Source: Chryseobacterium candidae
Lineage (GTDB): Bacteria; Bacteroidota; Bacteroidia; Flavobacteriales; Weeksellaceae
Reading direction: 5' to 3'
Assembly: GCF_004916905.1 (NCBI RefSeq)
Contig: NZ_SDLV01000004.1
Span: forward strand, 1-64,000
DNA length: 64,000 nucleotides
The position numbers and the translations under genes are program-made. Shown one piece after another: positions 26,304 through 35,046 of the stretch. Below the pieces are notes generated by a model that ran no database searches, was not told where the DNA came from, and worked only from the letters and a program-made list of their open reading frames with translations. Position 1 is the first letter of the stretch; each line of letters starts with the position of its first letter.

Positions 26304-27311
26304 CTAAATCTCTGATGTTTTTTTAAACTGATGATATGCTGTAATTATCCCGGTCAGAATTAGTGGCAGGAAAAGCCTCACTTCCCAGAAAAGCCCTACT
26401 AAAGTAATCATAAGAAGATAAGGAATGGAAAAGAAAAAATACTTTCCAAAAACACTTCTGTTTTCTTCTTCAGTACAAAGACCATATATAAAATAAATCA
26501 CTATTAATGCAAAGGTTAATCCTGCAAGGTTAAAAGGACTGGAAAAATTTCTGTTAATATAAAACCCTTCCACAAAAGTAGTTTCATCCTGAACAAGCAG
26601 GGCTCTCAACCCCAGATAAGGAATCAGAAAAGCAACAACCAGTGGTATAATCTTCCAGACAACCTGATAATTTCCTTTTTTCAACTCATCTATATTGAAA
26701 AAAACTGCAGCAAAAAAAGCAATATTCAGGCAGGCTGTTTCTCTTACCAAAGTAGAGATTCCGATAAGACCAATAAGAATAAAATAGAAAACTTTTTTTC
26801 TTGTGTCTACATATTTAAGAGTCAAAAACACGCCTGCCAGATAACAGAAGAGTGCAATGGTATCACAGTTTGTAGGTGCATACTGTGTTATCACAATAAA
26901 AAACACAGATAGAAGATGAATAATTCTCCTTGCATTAAGGTTCAGCAAAAGCCCTGTTGATTTCATCCGGAAGATAGCATTCAAAGTCAAAGAACACAAA
27001 ATAAAGAACACACTGTTCATCAGGAAAAGCCCATGATAAAAAGGGGTTCCGTTTTTTGATAAGAAATCTTTGAAGAAAGAAAGTGGGCCGTTGATCAGAT
27101 TGTACATCAAATCTGTCATCTGTACACTCAGATAATTAGGAATCACTCTGTAAGCATATACCGAGGAGAATAAAAAATCAGGGGTTGTCTCTGATGTTTT
27201 CAGTCTTGTGTAGGAAGATTCAAATCCGTAATAAGACATGGCAAACAACAGAATCGGAAGTACTATTACAAATAGAAATCCGTTTATTTTTTCATCATTT
27301 CTTTTCAACAT
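26304..27311 (-). CDS. Polytopic membrane protein, unknown
   Basis: A 335-residue protein with about eight to nine hydrophobic segments and short charged loops. I see no catalytic motif beyond a conserved-looking RVIPNYLS region near residue 55 and QYAPTNCDTIALF near 140. It ends one base before the EpsG-like gene and is expected to be co-transcribed. Possible glycosyltransferase-C-like or polysaccharide membrane protein, but the sequence alone does not decide. Confidence 0.7.
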   Translation of the reverse strand: MLKRNDEKINGFLFVIVLPILLFAMSYYGFESSYTRLKTSETTPDFLFSSVYAYRVIPNYLSVQMTDLMYNLINGPLSFFKDFLSKNGTPFYHGLFLMNSVFFILCSLTLNAIFRMKSTGLLLNLNARRIIHLLSVFFIVITQYAPTNCDTIALFCYLAGVFLTLKYVDTRKKVFYFILIGLIGISTLVRETACLNIAFFAAVFFNIDELKKGNYQVVWKIIPLVVAFLIPYLGLRALLVQDETTFVEGFYINRNFSSPFNLAGLTFALIVIYFIYGLCTEEENRSVFGKYFFFSIPYLLMITLVGLFWEVRLFLPLILTGIITAYHQFKKTSEI

Positions 27312-27454
27312 ATCTAAAACAGATTCTTATTTTTTAATAATAATGGTGGTTTAAAATACATTTTTCAAAAGGGAACTTTTGCAAAAGTAGAATATTTTTT
27401 CATTCTTCCTAGAATATTTTATTGATTTTCAGTTAAAACTTATCGCTAACTATT

Positions 27455-27483
27455 TTGAACTAATGCTTAAAAAATTAAATTTG
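27455..27483 (+). promoter_or_regulatory. Flavobacterial-type promoter of the flexirubin operon
   Basis: TTG at 27455-27457 and TAAATTTG (TAnnTTTG) at 27476-27483, separated by 18 bases, match the Bacteroidota -33/-7 consensus. They lie 20 bases upstream of the ATG at 27503 and point into the exporter-dar operon. Inferred from pattern only. Confidence 0.5.
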
Positions 27484-27502
27484 CAGACTTGATTTAAATG
27501 CA

Positions 27503-30500
27503 ATGCATCGCTTTTTTATATTTTTATATTATCTGATTTCCAAAAATAAAATTCTATCTGTACTGACAGCTCTTGGAATTGCCGTTTTATGCATTTTCTT
27601 TGCGTCAAAGATCAATTTTGAGGAAGACATCAATCAGATTATTCCTAAAAATGAAAAGTCAGATCTCACTGCAAAGGTTTTGAAACAGCTTAATTTTTCG
27701 GATAAGATTATTGTTATTATTGAAAACAAATCCAGTGAAGACAGCTTCCAGCTTTCTGAAACGGCAGATACTTTCCTGAAAAAAACAGATCCGTTACAAA
27801 AATACATCGGCTCTGTTCAGGGCAAAGTGAATGATAACGAAATCTCCGAAACCTTTGATTTTGTTAATCAAAATTTACCTTTATTCCTTAATGATAGTGA
27901 TTATAATGAAATTGACAAGAAACTTCAGAAGGACAGCATTGCCAGACAGGTAGAGGATAATTATATATCATTGGTTTCTCCTACAAGTCTTGTTACCAAA
28001 GAATTTATTAAAAAAGACCCTCTGGGACTGACTTTTCTGGGAATCAAAAAATTAAATGCTCTAAACATCAGCAAAGATTTCAAACTTGAAGACAGCTATA
28101 TTGTAACGAAAGATGGCAAGAACCTCCTGCTTTTCATTGATCCTAAAAACAAAAGTAATGATACGAAGGCTAATGAAGCCTTTATAGATCAGCTTAATTC
28201 CATCAAAGACGGAATCAACAAACAATTCAAAGGAAAAACAGAGATCAGCTATTTCGGTTCTCCGGTGATTGCAGTGGCCAATGCGAAGCAGATCAAAAAA
28301 GACATTCAGAACACGGTAGTCATTTCCATGACGGTTCTTTTAATCCTTCTGATCTATTATTTCAGAAATATTTTCACTCCAATCATCGTATTTCTCCCCA
28401 CCGTATTTTCAGTACTGCTTGCTCTCTTAGTCCTTTATTTTATTAAAGATAAGATTTCGGCAATTTCATTAAGTGTGGGAGCCATTCTGATTGGAATTAC
28501 CATTGATTATGCCCTGCATATTCTTACCCATTATAAGCACAACAATAATATTGAAGAGCTTTACAAAGAGATCACCCAGCCCATTATATTGAGTAGTGCA
28601 ACTACAGCTGTTTCATTCCTATGCCTGATCTTTGTTCGCTCGGAAGCATTGAAGGACTTAGGTATGTTTGCTGCCATTACAGTGATTCTTTCTTCAATCA
28701 CAGCATTAATTATCATTCCCCAGCTTTACAAGCCAAAAGAAAAAGGAGAACATCTCAATACAAACTTTATTGACAGGATCGGGTCTTATCCCTATGAGAA
28801 AAACAAGCCTCTGATTATAGGATGCTCTATTATTATTCTTGCCTGCCTTTTCGGTTTCAGGCATGTAGGTTTTAATGAAGATATTGGTGACCTGAATTAT
28901 ATCCCAAAAGAGTTAAAAATCAGCGAAGCAAAACTTCAGAAACTTTCTGATATTACTTCCAAATCTATTTATACTATTTCTTATGGAAACTCAGCAGAAC
29001 AAGCATTAACCAGAAATTCTGAATTGAGCAGCTTCCTTGAAAAAGAGAAGAAAGAAGGTAAGATTTTAAGCTATAATTCTATCGGAAGTATAGTCCTTTC
29101 TGAAAAGGATCAGCAAAAAAAGATTGAGAAATGGAACCGTTTCTGGAATGATCAGAAGAAAAAGCAGACCATTTCCGAACTGGTGAGCAATGGAAATAAA
29201 TTGGGTTTCAACAGTTCTGCTTTTGATAATTTCAATGAAACTTTGCATAAGAGCTACACCGCATTAAGTCTGAAAGATTATCAACAAGTGAAAGCGCTTC
29301 AGATCTCAGAATTCATAAGCAACGAAAATGGTTTCTATACGGTTTCCAATGTGGTAAAAGTAGACGAAAAAAAACGAGACACTTTCATTAAAGACATTGA
29401 AAAGAAGCATGATGCCATAGCCATTGACCGCCAGCAGATGAACGAAAATTTTCTTGGCCTGCTGAAAAGGGATTTCAATACCCTGATCAATTATTCTCTT
29501 CTTGCGATCATTTTAACCATCATCGTTTTCTTCAGGAATTTTGAATTAACGGTTCTTACCATGTTCCCGATTGTTCTAACAGGAGTTGTAACGGCCGGAA
29601 TTCTTTATTTCTTAGGATTAGAATTAAATATTTTCAGCACCGTAGTATGTACACTGGTATTTGGAGTGGGAGACGACTTCAGTATTTTCCTTACCCAAGC
29701 TATGCAAAAAGAACATACTACAGGAAAAAATGAATTACCTACGTATAGAACTTCTATTATTCTGGCTGTTTTCACAACCATCCTTTCAATTGGTTCCCTG
29801 ATTTTTGCCAAACATCCGGCACTGCATTCTTTAGCATTAGTTGCTCTCATAGGAATGTTCTCCGTTATTATCATTACTTCTACCCTATATCCTTTCTGGT
29901 TCAGATTATTCATTACCAACCGGGCCAAAAAAGGTCTTTCTCCAATTACTTTGAGATTGTTCCTAAATTCAGTCTTATCATTTTTATATTACGGACTTGG
30001 GGGAATCATATTTTCAGCATTTGGCAGCTTCTTTGTTAAGAACTCCAAAGGACCGACATTGAATATTATCAAGCTTATTTTAGCCAGATTTTTAACTTCT
30101 GTCCTTTATTCTAATCCATTTGTAAAGAAGAAGGTCATTAAAAATACAGCTGAGGATTTCAGTAGACCCGCTGTCATCATTGCCAATCATACCTCCTTTC
30201 TGGATACGTTAGCTATTGCAATGGCGACTCATAAAATCATTTACCTGGTGAATGACTGGGTGTATCAGTCTCCTGTTTTTGGGAAACTGGTAAGAGCGCT
30301 GGGCTTTTACCCTGTTTCGCAGGGAATCGAAAATGGAATGGACAAACTGAAAGAAAAAGTAGAACAGGGATATTCTCTGGTTGTTTTCCCGGAAGCAGAA
30401 CGTTCCTACACCAATGATGTGAAAAGATTCCATAAGGGAGCATTTTATCTTGCCGAGCAGTTCGGGCTGGATATTCTTCCGCTCTACATCCACGGAAATT

Positions 30501-31156
30501 CTGAGGTGCTGCCGAAAGGAGATTTCATTATCTATGACGGAAGTATTACCGTAAAAGTAGGCAACAGAGTCAGCAAAGACGACATGAGTTTTGGACAAAA
30601 TTATTCTGAGAGAACAAAGAAGATCAACGCCTATTTCAGAAAAGAATTTGCCAAACTGCGTGAAGAGATTGAGGATGAAAATTATTTTAAAAAGAAATTA
30701 TTCCTGAGCTATCTGTATAAAGACAGCGAAGTGGTAAAAGAAGTAAAAGAAGACTTTAATGCCAACAAATCCGTATATTTCGAGCTGAACAAACATATTT
30801 CCAATGAAGCCAATATCCTTCATATGGCTGATGATTTTGGACAAAAAGATGCTCTGTTAACTTTATATCAGGCCAGCCGAAAAATTTTCTCTCTGATAAA
30901 AAGTGATGAAAAAAGAGCAATAGCTTCGCACAGCTATCTGGTAAAAAGAAGAAAGATACAGTATATAAAAGATGTTTCTGAGGTGACCAAAAAGATTGAT
31001 GTTCTTTTGATTTCGGATAAACACTTTACCCTGAATGAAAATCAGAATCTGCCAGAGACGATCATTTTTGTAAATACAAAAAACACTTCGTCTGTAAATG
31101 ATAATTATGCACTAAAATTTAGTTCTGAATCATTAAAAGTGTTTAAAACTAAATAA
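27503..31156 (+). CDS. MMPL/RND exporter fused to a 1-acyl-glycerophosphate-type acyltransferase
   Basis: A 1217-residue fusion. Residues 1-810 form an RND/MMPL transporter: an N-terminal helix, a large periplasmic loop, helix bundles at about 265-410, a second loop and helices at about 655-800. Residues about 880-1060 form a PlsC-type acyltransferase with NHTSFLD (HX4D; His896, Asp901) and FPEAERS (962-968). About 150 further residues follow. In aryl polyene and flexirubin clusters such exporters move pigment or precursors across the membrane, and the acyltransferase could attach the polyene to a lipid. First gene of the plus-strand operon, directly behind the predicted promoter. Confidence 0.92.
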   Translation: MHRFFIFLYYLISKNKILSVLTALGIAVLCIFFASKINFEEDINQIIPKNEKSDLTAKVLKQLNFSDKIIVIIENKSSEDSFQLSETADTFLKKTDPLQKYIGSVQGKVNDNEISETFDFVNQNLPLFLNDSDYNEIDKKLQKDSIARQVEDNYISLVSPTSLVTKEFIKKDPLGLTFLGIKKLNALNISKDFKLEDSYIVTKDGKNLLLFIDPKNKSNDTKANEAFIDQLNSIKDGINKQFKGKTEISYFGSPVIAVANAKQIKKDIQNTVVISMTVLLILLIYYFRNIFTPIIVFLPTVFSVLLALLVLYFIKDKISAISLSVGAILIGITIDYALHILTHYKHNNNIEELYKEITQPIILSSATTAVSFLCLIFVRSEALKDLGMFAAITVILSSITALIIIPQLYKPKEKGEHLNTNFIDRIGSYPYEKNKPLIIGCSIIILACLFGFRHVGFNEDIGDLNYIPKELKISEAKLQKLSDITSKSIYTISYGNSAEQALTRNSELSSFLEKEKKEGKILSYNSIGSIVLSEKDQQKKIEKWNRFWNDQKKKQTISELVSNGNKLGFNSSAFDNFNETLHKSYTALSLKDYQQVKALQISEFISNENGFYTVSNVVKVDEKKRDTFIKDIEKKHDAIAIDRQQMNENFLGLLKRDFNTLINYSLLAIILTIIVFFRNFELTVLTMFPIVLTGVVTAGILYFLGLELNIFSTVVCTLVFGVGDDFSIFLTQAMQKEHTTGKNELPTYRTSIILAVFTTILSIGSLIFAKHPALHSLALVALIGMFSVIIITSTLYPFWFRLFITNRAKKGLSPITLRLFLNSVLSFLYYGLGGIIFSAFGSFFVKNSKGPTLNIIKLILARFLTSVLYSNPFVKKKVIKNTAEDFSRPAVIIANHTSFLDTLAIAMATHKIIYLVNDWVYQSPVFGKLVRALGFYPVSQGIENGMDKLKEKVEQGYSLVVFPEAERSYTNDVKRFHKGAFYLAEQFGLDILPLYIHGNSEVLPKGDFIIYDGSITVKVGNRVSKDDMSFGQNYSERTKKINAYFRKEFAKLREEIEDENYFKKKLFLSYLYKDSEVVKEVKEDFNANKSVYFELNKHISNEANILHMADDFGQKDALLTLYQASRKIFSLIKSDEKRAIASHSYLVKRRKIQYIKDVSEVTKKIDVLLISDKHFTLNENQNLPETIIFVNTKNTSSVNDNYALKFSSESLKVFKTK

Positions 31157-31198
31157 TAAATATGAAAAACATATTTTTGTAAACGCTAAAGAAAACTA

Positions 31199-32113
31199 AT
31201 GAAGAAAAATATACTTGTCATATATTATTCACAAACCGGGCAACTCAAAGATATCGTGAAAAATATAGCCAAACCTTTTGAAGCTAAAAAGGAGGCTTAT
31301 GATATTACGTATTACAACATTCAGCTCAAGGAAGATTTTCCTTTTCCCTGGCCAGGCGATGTCTTTTTCAACACTTTTCCTGAATCTTATTTACAGATTC
31401 CAAAAGAAATCCTGCCTCCTTCGGAAAAAATTCTGAACAAAAAGTATGACCTTATACTGTTTGGTTATCAGGTATGGTATCTCACACCATCCATTCCTAT
31501 TATTTCTTTCTTAAAAAGCGAATATGCAAGCCGCATTCTTAAAGGTACTCCGGTAGTCACCATCTCAGGAACCAGAAATATGTGGATGCTTTCCCAGGAA
31601 AAATTAAAGGTTTACTTAAGAGATTTACAGGCTAAGCTGGTAGGAAATATTGCTTTGGTAGACAGACACGACAATTATACCAGTGTATTAACCATTCTCC
31701 GATGGCTCACCACAGGTCAGAAAGAAAAATCAGGAATGCTTCCTGCTGCAGGAGTTTCCGATGAAGAAATCACAGGTTCTGTAAAGTATGGCGAGATTAT
31801 TGAAAGACATTTTAAGAATAACGACCTTAATAATCTTCAGCCTGATCTTGTGAAAAACGGAGCCATTGAAATACGCCCTTTTTTGGTACGTGTAGAGAAG
31901 GTAGGAAACAAAATTTTTACAGTGTGGTCTAATCTCATTATCAAGAAAAAAGAGAAACGCCCATTGCTGATAAAATTCTTTAAGGTATATTTGATGGCAG
32001 CGATATGGATTATTTCACCTGTCGTTTTGGTTTTACACCTGCTTACAACCCCTATATTTTGGTTTAAAAGACAAAAACAAAAAAGATATTTACAAGGAAT
32101 TAATTTAAAATAG
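31199..32113 (+). CDS. darA: Dialkylresorcinol-forming enzyme DarA
   Basis: A 304-residue protein with an N-terminal flavodoxin-like segment (ILVIYYSQTGQLKDIV) and a C-terminal hydrophobic helix (residues about 265-290). Together with the adjacent DarB gene this is the dar pair of flexirubin clusters, in which the ketosynthase forms a cyclohexanedione from two 3-oxoacyl units and DarA aromatises it to the 2,5-dialkylresorcinol. The role is established for the family; I infer it for this copy. It begins 43 bases after the exporter gene and stops two bases before darB. Confidence 0.9.
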   Translation: MKKNILVIYYSQTGQLKDIVKNIAKPFEAKKEAYDITYYNIQLKEDFPFPWPGDVFFNTFPESYLQIPKEILPPSEKILNKKYDLILFGYQVWYLTPSIPIISFLKSEYASRILKGTPVVTISGTRNMWMLSQEKLKVYLRDLQAKLVGNIALVDRHDNYTSVLTILRWLTTGQKEKSGMLPAAGVSDEEITGSVKYGEIIERHFKNNDLNNLQPDLVKNGAIEIRPFLVRVEKVGNKIFTVWSNLIIKKKEKRPLLIKFFKVYLMAAIWIISPVVLVLHLLTTPIFWFKRQKQKRYLQGINLK

Positions 32114-32114
32114 A

Positions 32115-33254
32115 ATGTACGACGTATTTATAACAAAAGCATCAAAATACTTACCCAATGAGCCGGTAGCGAATGATGAAATGGAGACTTATCTTGGGCT
32201 TATCAATGATGCGCCATCTAAAGCAAAATCACTTATCCTGAGAAATAATAAAATTACCACAAGATACTACGCTTTAGACAAAGAAGGAAACCCTACACAC
32301 TCTAATGCGCAGCTTACTGCAAAAGCAATCGAAGGACTTTTTGATGAAAATTTCAAAAAGGAAGATATGAAATTATTATCTGTAGGAACTACTTCACCGG
32401 ACCAGATCCAGCCTTCCCACGCTTCTATGGTACACGGTGAACTGAACATCGGAAAATCTATTGAAATTAATACTTCAACAGGTCTTTGCAACTCAGGGAT
32501 GAATGCCCTGAACTATGGATTCCTTTCCGTAAAAGCCGGTGTACAGGAAAATGCAGTATGCGCAGGCTCAGAAAGAATGTCTGCGTGGATGACTGCTGAC
32601 AAGTTCAACCATGAAGCTGAAAATTTAAAATTACTGGAGGAAAGACCTATTATTGCTTTCAAAAGAGAATTCCTGAGATGGATGCTTTCTGATGGAGCAG
32701 GAGCTTTCTTATTAGAAAATAAACCGAGAGAAAACAGCACTTCTTTAAAAGTAGAATTCATTGATTTCTATTCTTATGCACACGAAATTGAAGCATGTAT
32801 GTATGCCGGATGCGACAAACTGGAAGACGGAAGCCTGAAATCATGGGCAGACTACCCTTCTGATGAATGGCTGAAGCAATCTATTTTTGCCATTAAACAG
32901 GATACCAAAATCCTTGATAAATACATTCTGGTAAAAGGAGCTGAAAGTTTAAGATCATCTTTCGATAAACATAATCTGGATCCTGAAAAAATAGACCACG
33001 TACTCGCTCATATTTCTTCCGGATACTTTAAAGACGGACTGAAAGAAGAGTTTGCGAAAAAAGGAATGGACTTCCCTGCAGAGAAATGGTTCTATAACCT
33101 TTCTGAGGTTGGAAACATCGGCGCAGGATCTATATTTATTGCCCTTGAAGAGCTGATGAATTCAGGAAAACTAAAAAAAGGAGAAAAAGTACTTCTTTGT
33201 GTTCCTGAAAGTGGAAGATTCGCTTATTCTTGTGCTTTATTAACCGTTTGCTAA
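32115..33254 (+). CDS. darB: DarB, KAS III-like dialkylresorcinol ketosynthase
   Basis: A 379-residue ketosynthase III-type enzyme. The active-site Cys125 lies in STGLCNSGMNA, with His299 (VLAHISSGYF) and Asn334 (EVGNIGAGS) completing the Cys-His-Asn triad. DarB joins two beta-keto acyl thioesters and cyclises them. Next to darA, with its stop codon overlapping the start of the following dehydratase gene (TAATG), so the operon is tight. Gene name follows the established dar system. Confidence 0.93.
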   Translation: MYDVFITKASKYLPNEPVANDEMETYLGLINDAPSKAKSLILRNNKITTRYYALDKEGNPTHSNAQLTAKAIEGLFDENFKKEDMKLLSVGTTSPDQIQPSHASMVHGELNIGKSIEINTSTGLCNSGMNALNYGFLSVKAGVQENAVCAGSERMSAWMTADKFNHEAENLKLLEERPIIAFKREFLRWMLSDGAGAFLLENKPRENSTSLKVEFIDFYSYAHEIEACMYAGCDKLEDGSLKSWADYPSDEWLKQSIFAIKQDTKILDKYILVKGAESLRSSFDKHNLDPEKIDHVLAHISSGYFKDGLKEEFAKKGMDFPAEKWFYNLSEVGNIGAGSIFIALEELMNSGKLKKGEKVLLCVPESGRFAYSCALLTVC

Positions 33255-33685
33255 TGGAGAACAAACTGCCCACATCCGATAAAGATTTTGTAGAAAGCCT
33301 TATTCCTCAAAGGTTTCCTTTTGTAATGGTTCATGAATTGTCAAAATATTCTGAAAGCCACCTTTTATCCGGTTTTGAGATAAAGGAAGACAACCTTTTT
33401 ATCCAGGACGGACAATTCCAGGCTTCGGGACTGATTGAGCATCAGGCGCAGAGTGTTGCCCTGCATACCGGATATAAATATTATCTGCTGGGAAAAGATG
33501 CTCCCACCGGGTATATCGGAGCCATTAAATCTTTTGAGGCTGAAATACTGCCTAAAGTAGGAGATCATCTGAAATCTGAGGTAACCATCCTTAACGAAGT
33601 AATGGGAGTAACCCTGGTAGATATCGTTACGAAACTGAACGGTGAAGTGATTGCGAAATCTCAAATGAAAACCGCTGTAAAATAA
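33254..33685 (+). CDS. Hotdog-fold dehydratase-like protein (His-lacking partner)
   Basis: A 143-residue FabZ/FabA-like hotdog protein with start at MENKLPTSD, whose ATG overlaps the darB stop. The catalytic-helix segment GLIEHQAQS keeps the Glu (E62), but the HRxPF histidine is Gln (IPQRFPF, Q19). The following gene has both. In aryl polyene systems an ApeI/ApeP pair of hotdog proteins forms a heteromeric dehydratase, so this may be the partner subunit. Cytoplasmic; acts on ACP-bound 3-hydroxyacyl chains in pigment assembly. Confidence 0.85.
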   Translation: MENKLPTSDKDFVESLIPQRFPFVMVHELSKYSESHLLSGFEIKEDNLFIQDGQFQASGLIEHQAQSVALHTGYKYYLLGKDAPTGYIGAIKSFEAEILPKVGDHLKSEVTILNEVMGVTLVDIVTKLNGEVIAKSQMKTAVK

Positions 33686-33692
33686 ACTGAAA

Positions 33693-34136
33693 ATGGAAAT
33701 AAAGGAAGAAAATATCATCAATATACACAACTTTTTACCACATCGTGAACCGATGCTGATGGCAGATTATATCCTTGAACTGACCAAAGAAAAAGTGGTG
33801 ACTTCCTTTGAAATAAAAGAAGATAATATATTTGTTCACAACAATGAGCTTGCAGAAGCCGGCTTAATCGAAAATATGGCCCAAACCTGCTCATCTATTC
33901 TTGGACAAAGCTTCTTCGAAAATCCTGAAGCCGATACAAAAGTAATCGGGTTCATTACCAATATCAAGAAGATTGAGATATTCGCCCTTCCGAAAGTAAA
34001 TGATAAAATCATTTCCAAAGCATCACTTATCTCACAATTTGAGAATATCTGCCACATTTTCTGTGAAACTTTTACTCATGATGAATTATTGATCAGAGCA
34101 GAAATCAACCTGTTTATTCAGGAAGTAAAATCGTAA
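33693..34136 (+). CDS. Hotdog-fold 3-hydroxyacyl-ACP dehydratase-like protein
   Basis: A 147-residue partner to the preceding gene. It keeps LPHREPMLMAD with His17 and GLIENMAQT with Glu60, the two residues of a FabZ-type dehydratase. It follows seven bases after the first hotdog gene and ends the first flexirubin operon; a strong terminator begins 28 bases later. Inferred role: dehydration of 3-hydroxy intermediates during polyene elongation, possibly as a heterodimer with its neighbour. Confidence 0.87.
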   Translation: MEIKEENIINIHNFLPHREPMLMADYILELTKEKVVTSFEIKEDNIFVHNNELAEAGLIENMAQTCSSILGQSFFENPEADTKVIGFITNIKKIEIFALPKVNDKIISKASLISQFENICHIFCETFTHDELLIRAEINLFIQEVKS

Positions 34137-34164
34137 AGATCAATTGAACATAGATATAGAAAAG

Positions 34165-34189
34165 CTGTACAAAACGTACAGTTTTTTTT
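34165..34189 (+). terminator. Rho-independent terminator of the exporter-dar operon
   Basis: Stem CTGTAC / GTACAG with a 5-base loop followed by eight T, 28 bases after the dehydratase stop. It separates the dar operon from the second flexirubin block. Confidence 0.9.
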
Positions 34190-34267
34190 GTTCTAAATAT
34201 TAATCTTAAATGGATTTGTGAAAATTCGTGCAACTCATTTGTCCCATTGTGTTTAAAATATATGTTT

Positions 34268-34320
34268 TGGCTAAAGCCAGTTGAATTTTTTCATTTTTTG
34301 CAAGTGGGCTAAAGCCCACT
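34268..34320. repeat. Palindromic GGCTAAAGCC-type intergenic repeat
   Basis: Two nested palindromes lie about 24 bases apart: TGGCTAAAGCCA at 34268-34279 and AGTGGGCTAAAGCCCACT at 34303-34320 (the latter an 18-bp perfect palindrome), then CTCCTATTGAAT. I have seen similar elements dispersed between genes in Chryseobacterium genomes, which suggests a REP-like repeat. The 34137-34500 stretch holds no gene besides this and the terminator. Confidence 0.6.
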
Positions 34321-34451
34321 CCTATTGAATTGATTACAAAAGCTTTACAATAAAAATATACATTTTTTCTTCATTCCCTCTCTTATAACATTTTCGAAAG
34401 ACAACTGATAACCAACAAATTACACTTACAAAACCTCATCATAAGATAAAT

Positions 34452-34467
34452 TATTTCACGTGAAACA
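34452..34467. promoter_or_regulatory. parS-like palindrome
   Basis: The 16 bases TATTTCACGTGAAACA match 15 of 16 positions of the widely conserved ParB-binding parS consensus (TGTTTCACGTGAAACA). Only the sequence is evidence; parA/parB are not in the window, so origin proximity is unknown. Confidence 0.45.
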
Positions 34468-34507
34468 TTGGAGAAATCCGTGAAACTCTGATGGTCAGGG
34501 AGAAACA

Positions 34508-34545
34508 CAAAAAAATATGCTGCTTAGGATCTAAACAGCATATTT
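34508..34545 (-). terminator. Rho-independent terminator of the peptide gene
   Basis: Perfect 10-bp stem AAATATGCTG / CAGCATATTT (34513-34522 and 34536-34545); on the minus strand it is followed by TTTT. It lies 22 bases after the stop of the double-glycine peptide gene. Confidence 0.75.
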
Positions 34546-34567
34546 CTTAATTGAAGCTTTAGTATTT

Positions 34568-34747
34568 TTAGATAATAACTTCATAATCATTGCCTCCGCA
34601 AATCTGCTCAGCAGCAGTTGCGATATCGGTATTAACCCCTACATTTCGTATTTGCCCATTAGTTCCGTTAGCACACGAAATATAAGCAGTTAAACCTCCT
34701 TTTACTTTTTTTAACTGATTTTTTGTAAGCTGTCTTAAGTTTTTCAT
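34568..34747 (-). CDS. Double-glycine leader (bacteriocin-like) peptide
   Basis: A 59-codon gene on the minus strand between two plus-strand flexirubin blocks. The first 18 residues, MKNLRQLTKNQLKKVKGG, are a classic Bacteroidota double-glycine leader (Leu-x3-(E/Q)LKxVxGG). The mature part would be 41 residues with two cysteines (C25, C50) that could form a disulfide, ending YEVII. It has its own promoter-like elements (34786-34815) and terminator, so it is a real single-gene unit. Such peptides are exported by C39 peptidase ABC transporters; none lies in the window. Function (bacteriocin or signal) is unproven. Confidence 0.82.
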   Translation of the reverse strand: MKNLRQLTKNQLKKVKGGLTAYISCANGTNGQIRNVGVNTDIATAAEQICGGNDYEVII

Positions 34748-34785
34748 GGTTTTTGTTTTATTAGTTTTTTAATTATTGAGACAAA

Positions 34786-34815
34786 CAAATATAAATAAAA
34801 TAACCAGAAACCCAA
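34786..34815 (-). promoter_or_regulatory. Promoter of the double-glycine peptide gene
   Basis: On the minus strand a TATATTTG (-7, 34786-34793) and TTG (-33, 34813-34815) lie 19 bases apart, 38 bases upstream of the peptide ATG. Pattern matches the Bacteroidota consensus. Confidence 0.5.
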
Positions 34816-35046
34816 CAAAACACTATTAATCATCAGCATTTTTAACAAAATTTATAATTTAACATAATTCAATTTAATCAGGTATTGATTCAATAGACCA
34901 TAACATTCAGTAATGTTATAATAGTGGATTTTTGTAATTACGATAACGATATAATGTATTTTCACTATTTTAGCCACCTGATTAAAAGAATCAAAAAACA
35001 GGTGACTATTTCCCATCTGTAATCTAAAAAAATGAACATTATTTAG

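Noticed and set aside
31165..31182. Hairpin ATATGAAAAACATAT between the exporter and darA as a terminator
   Set aside because: Short AT-only stem with no clear loop-T tract; the operon continues into darA.
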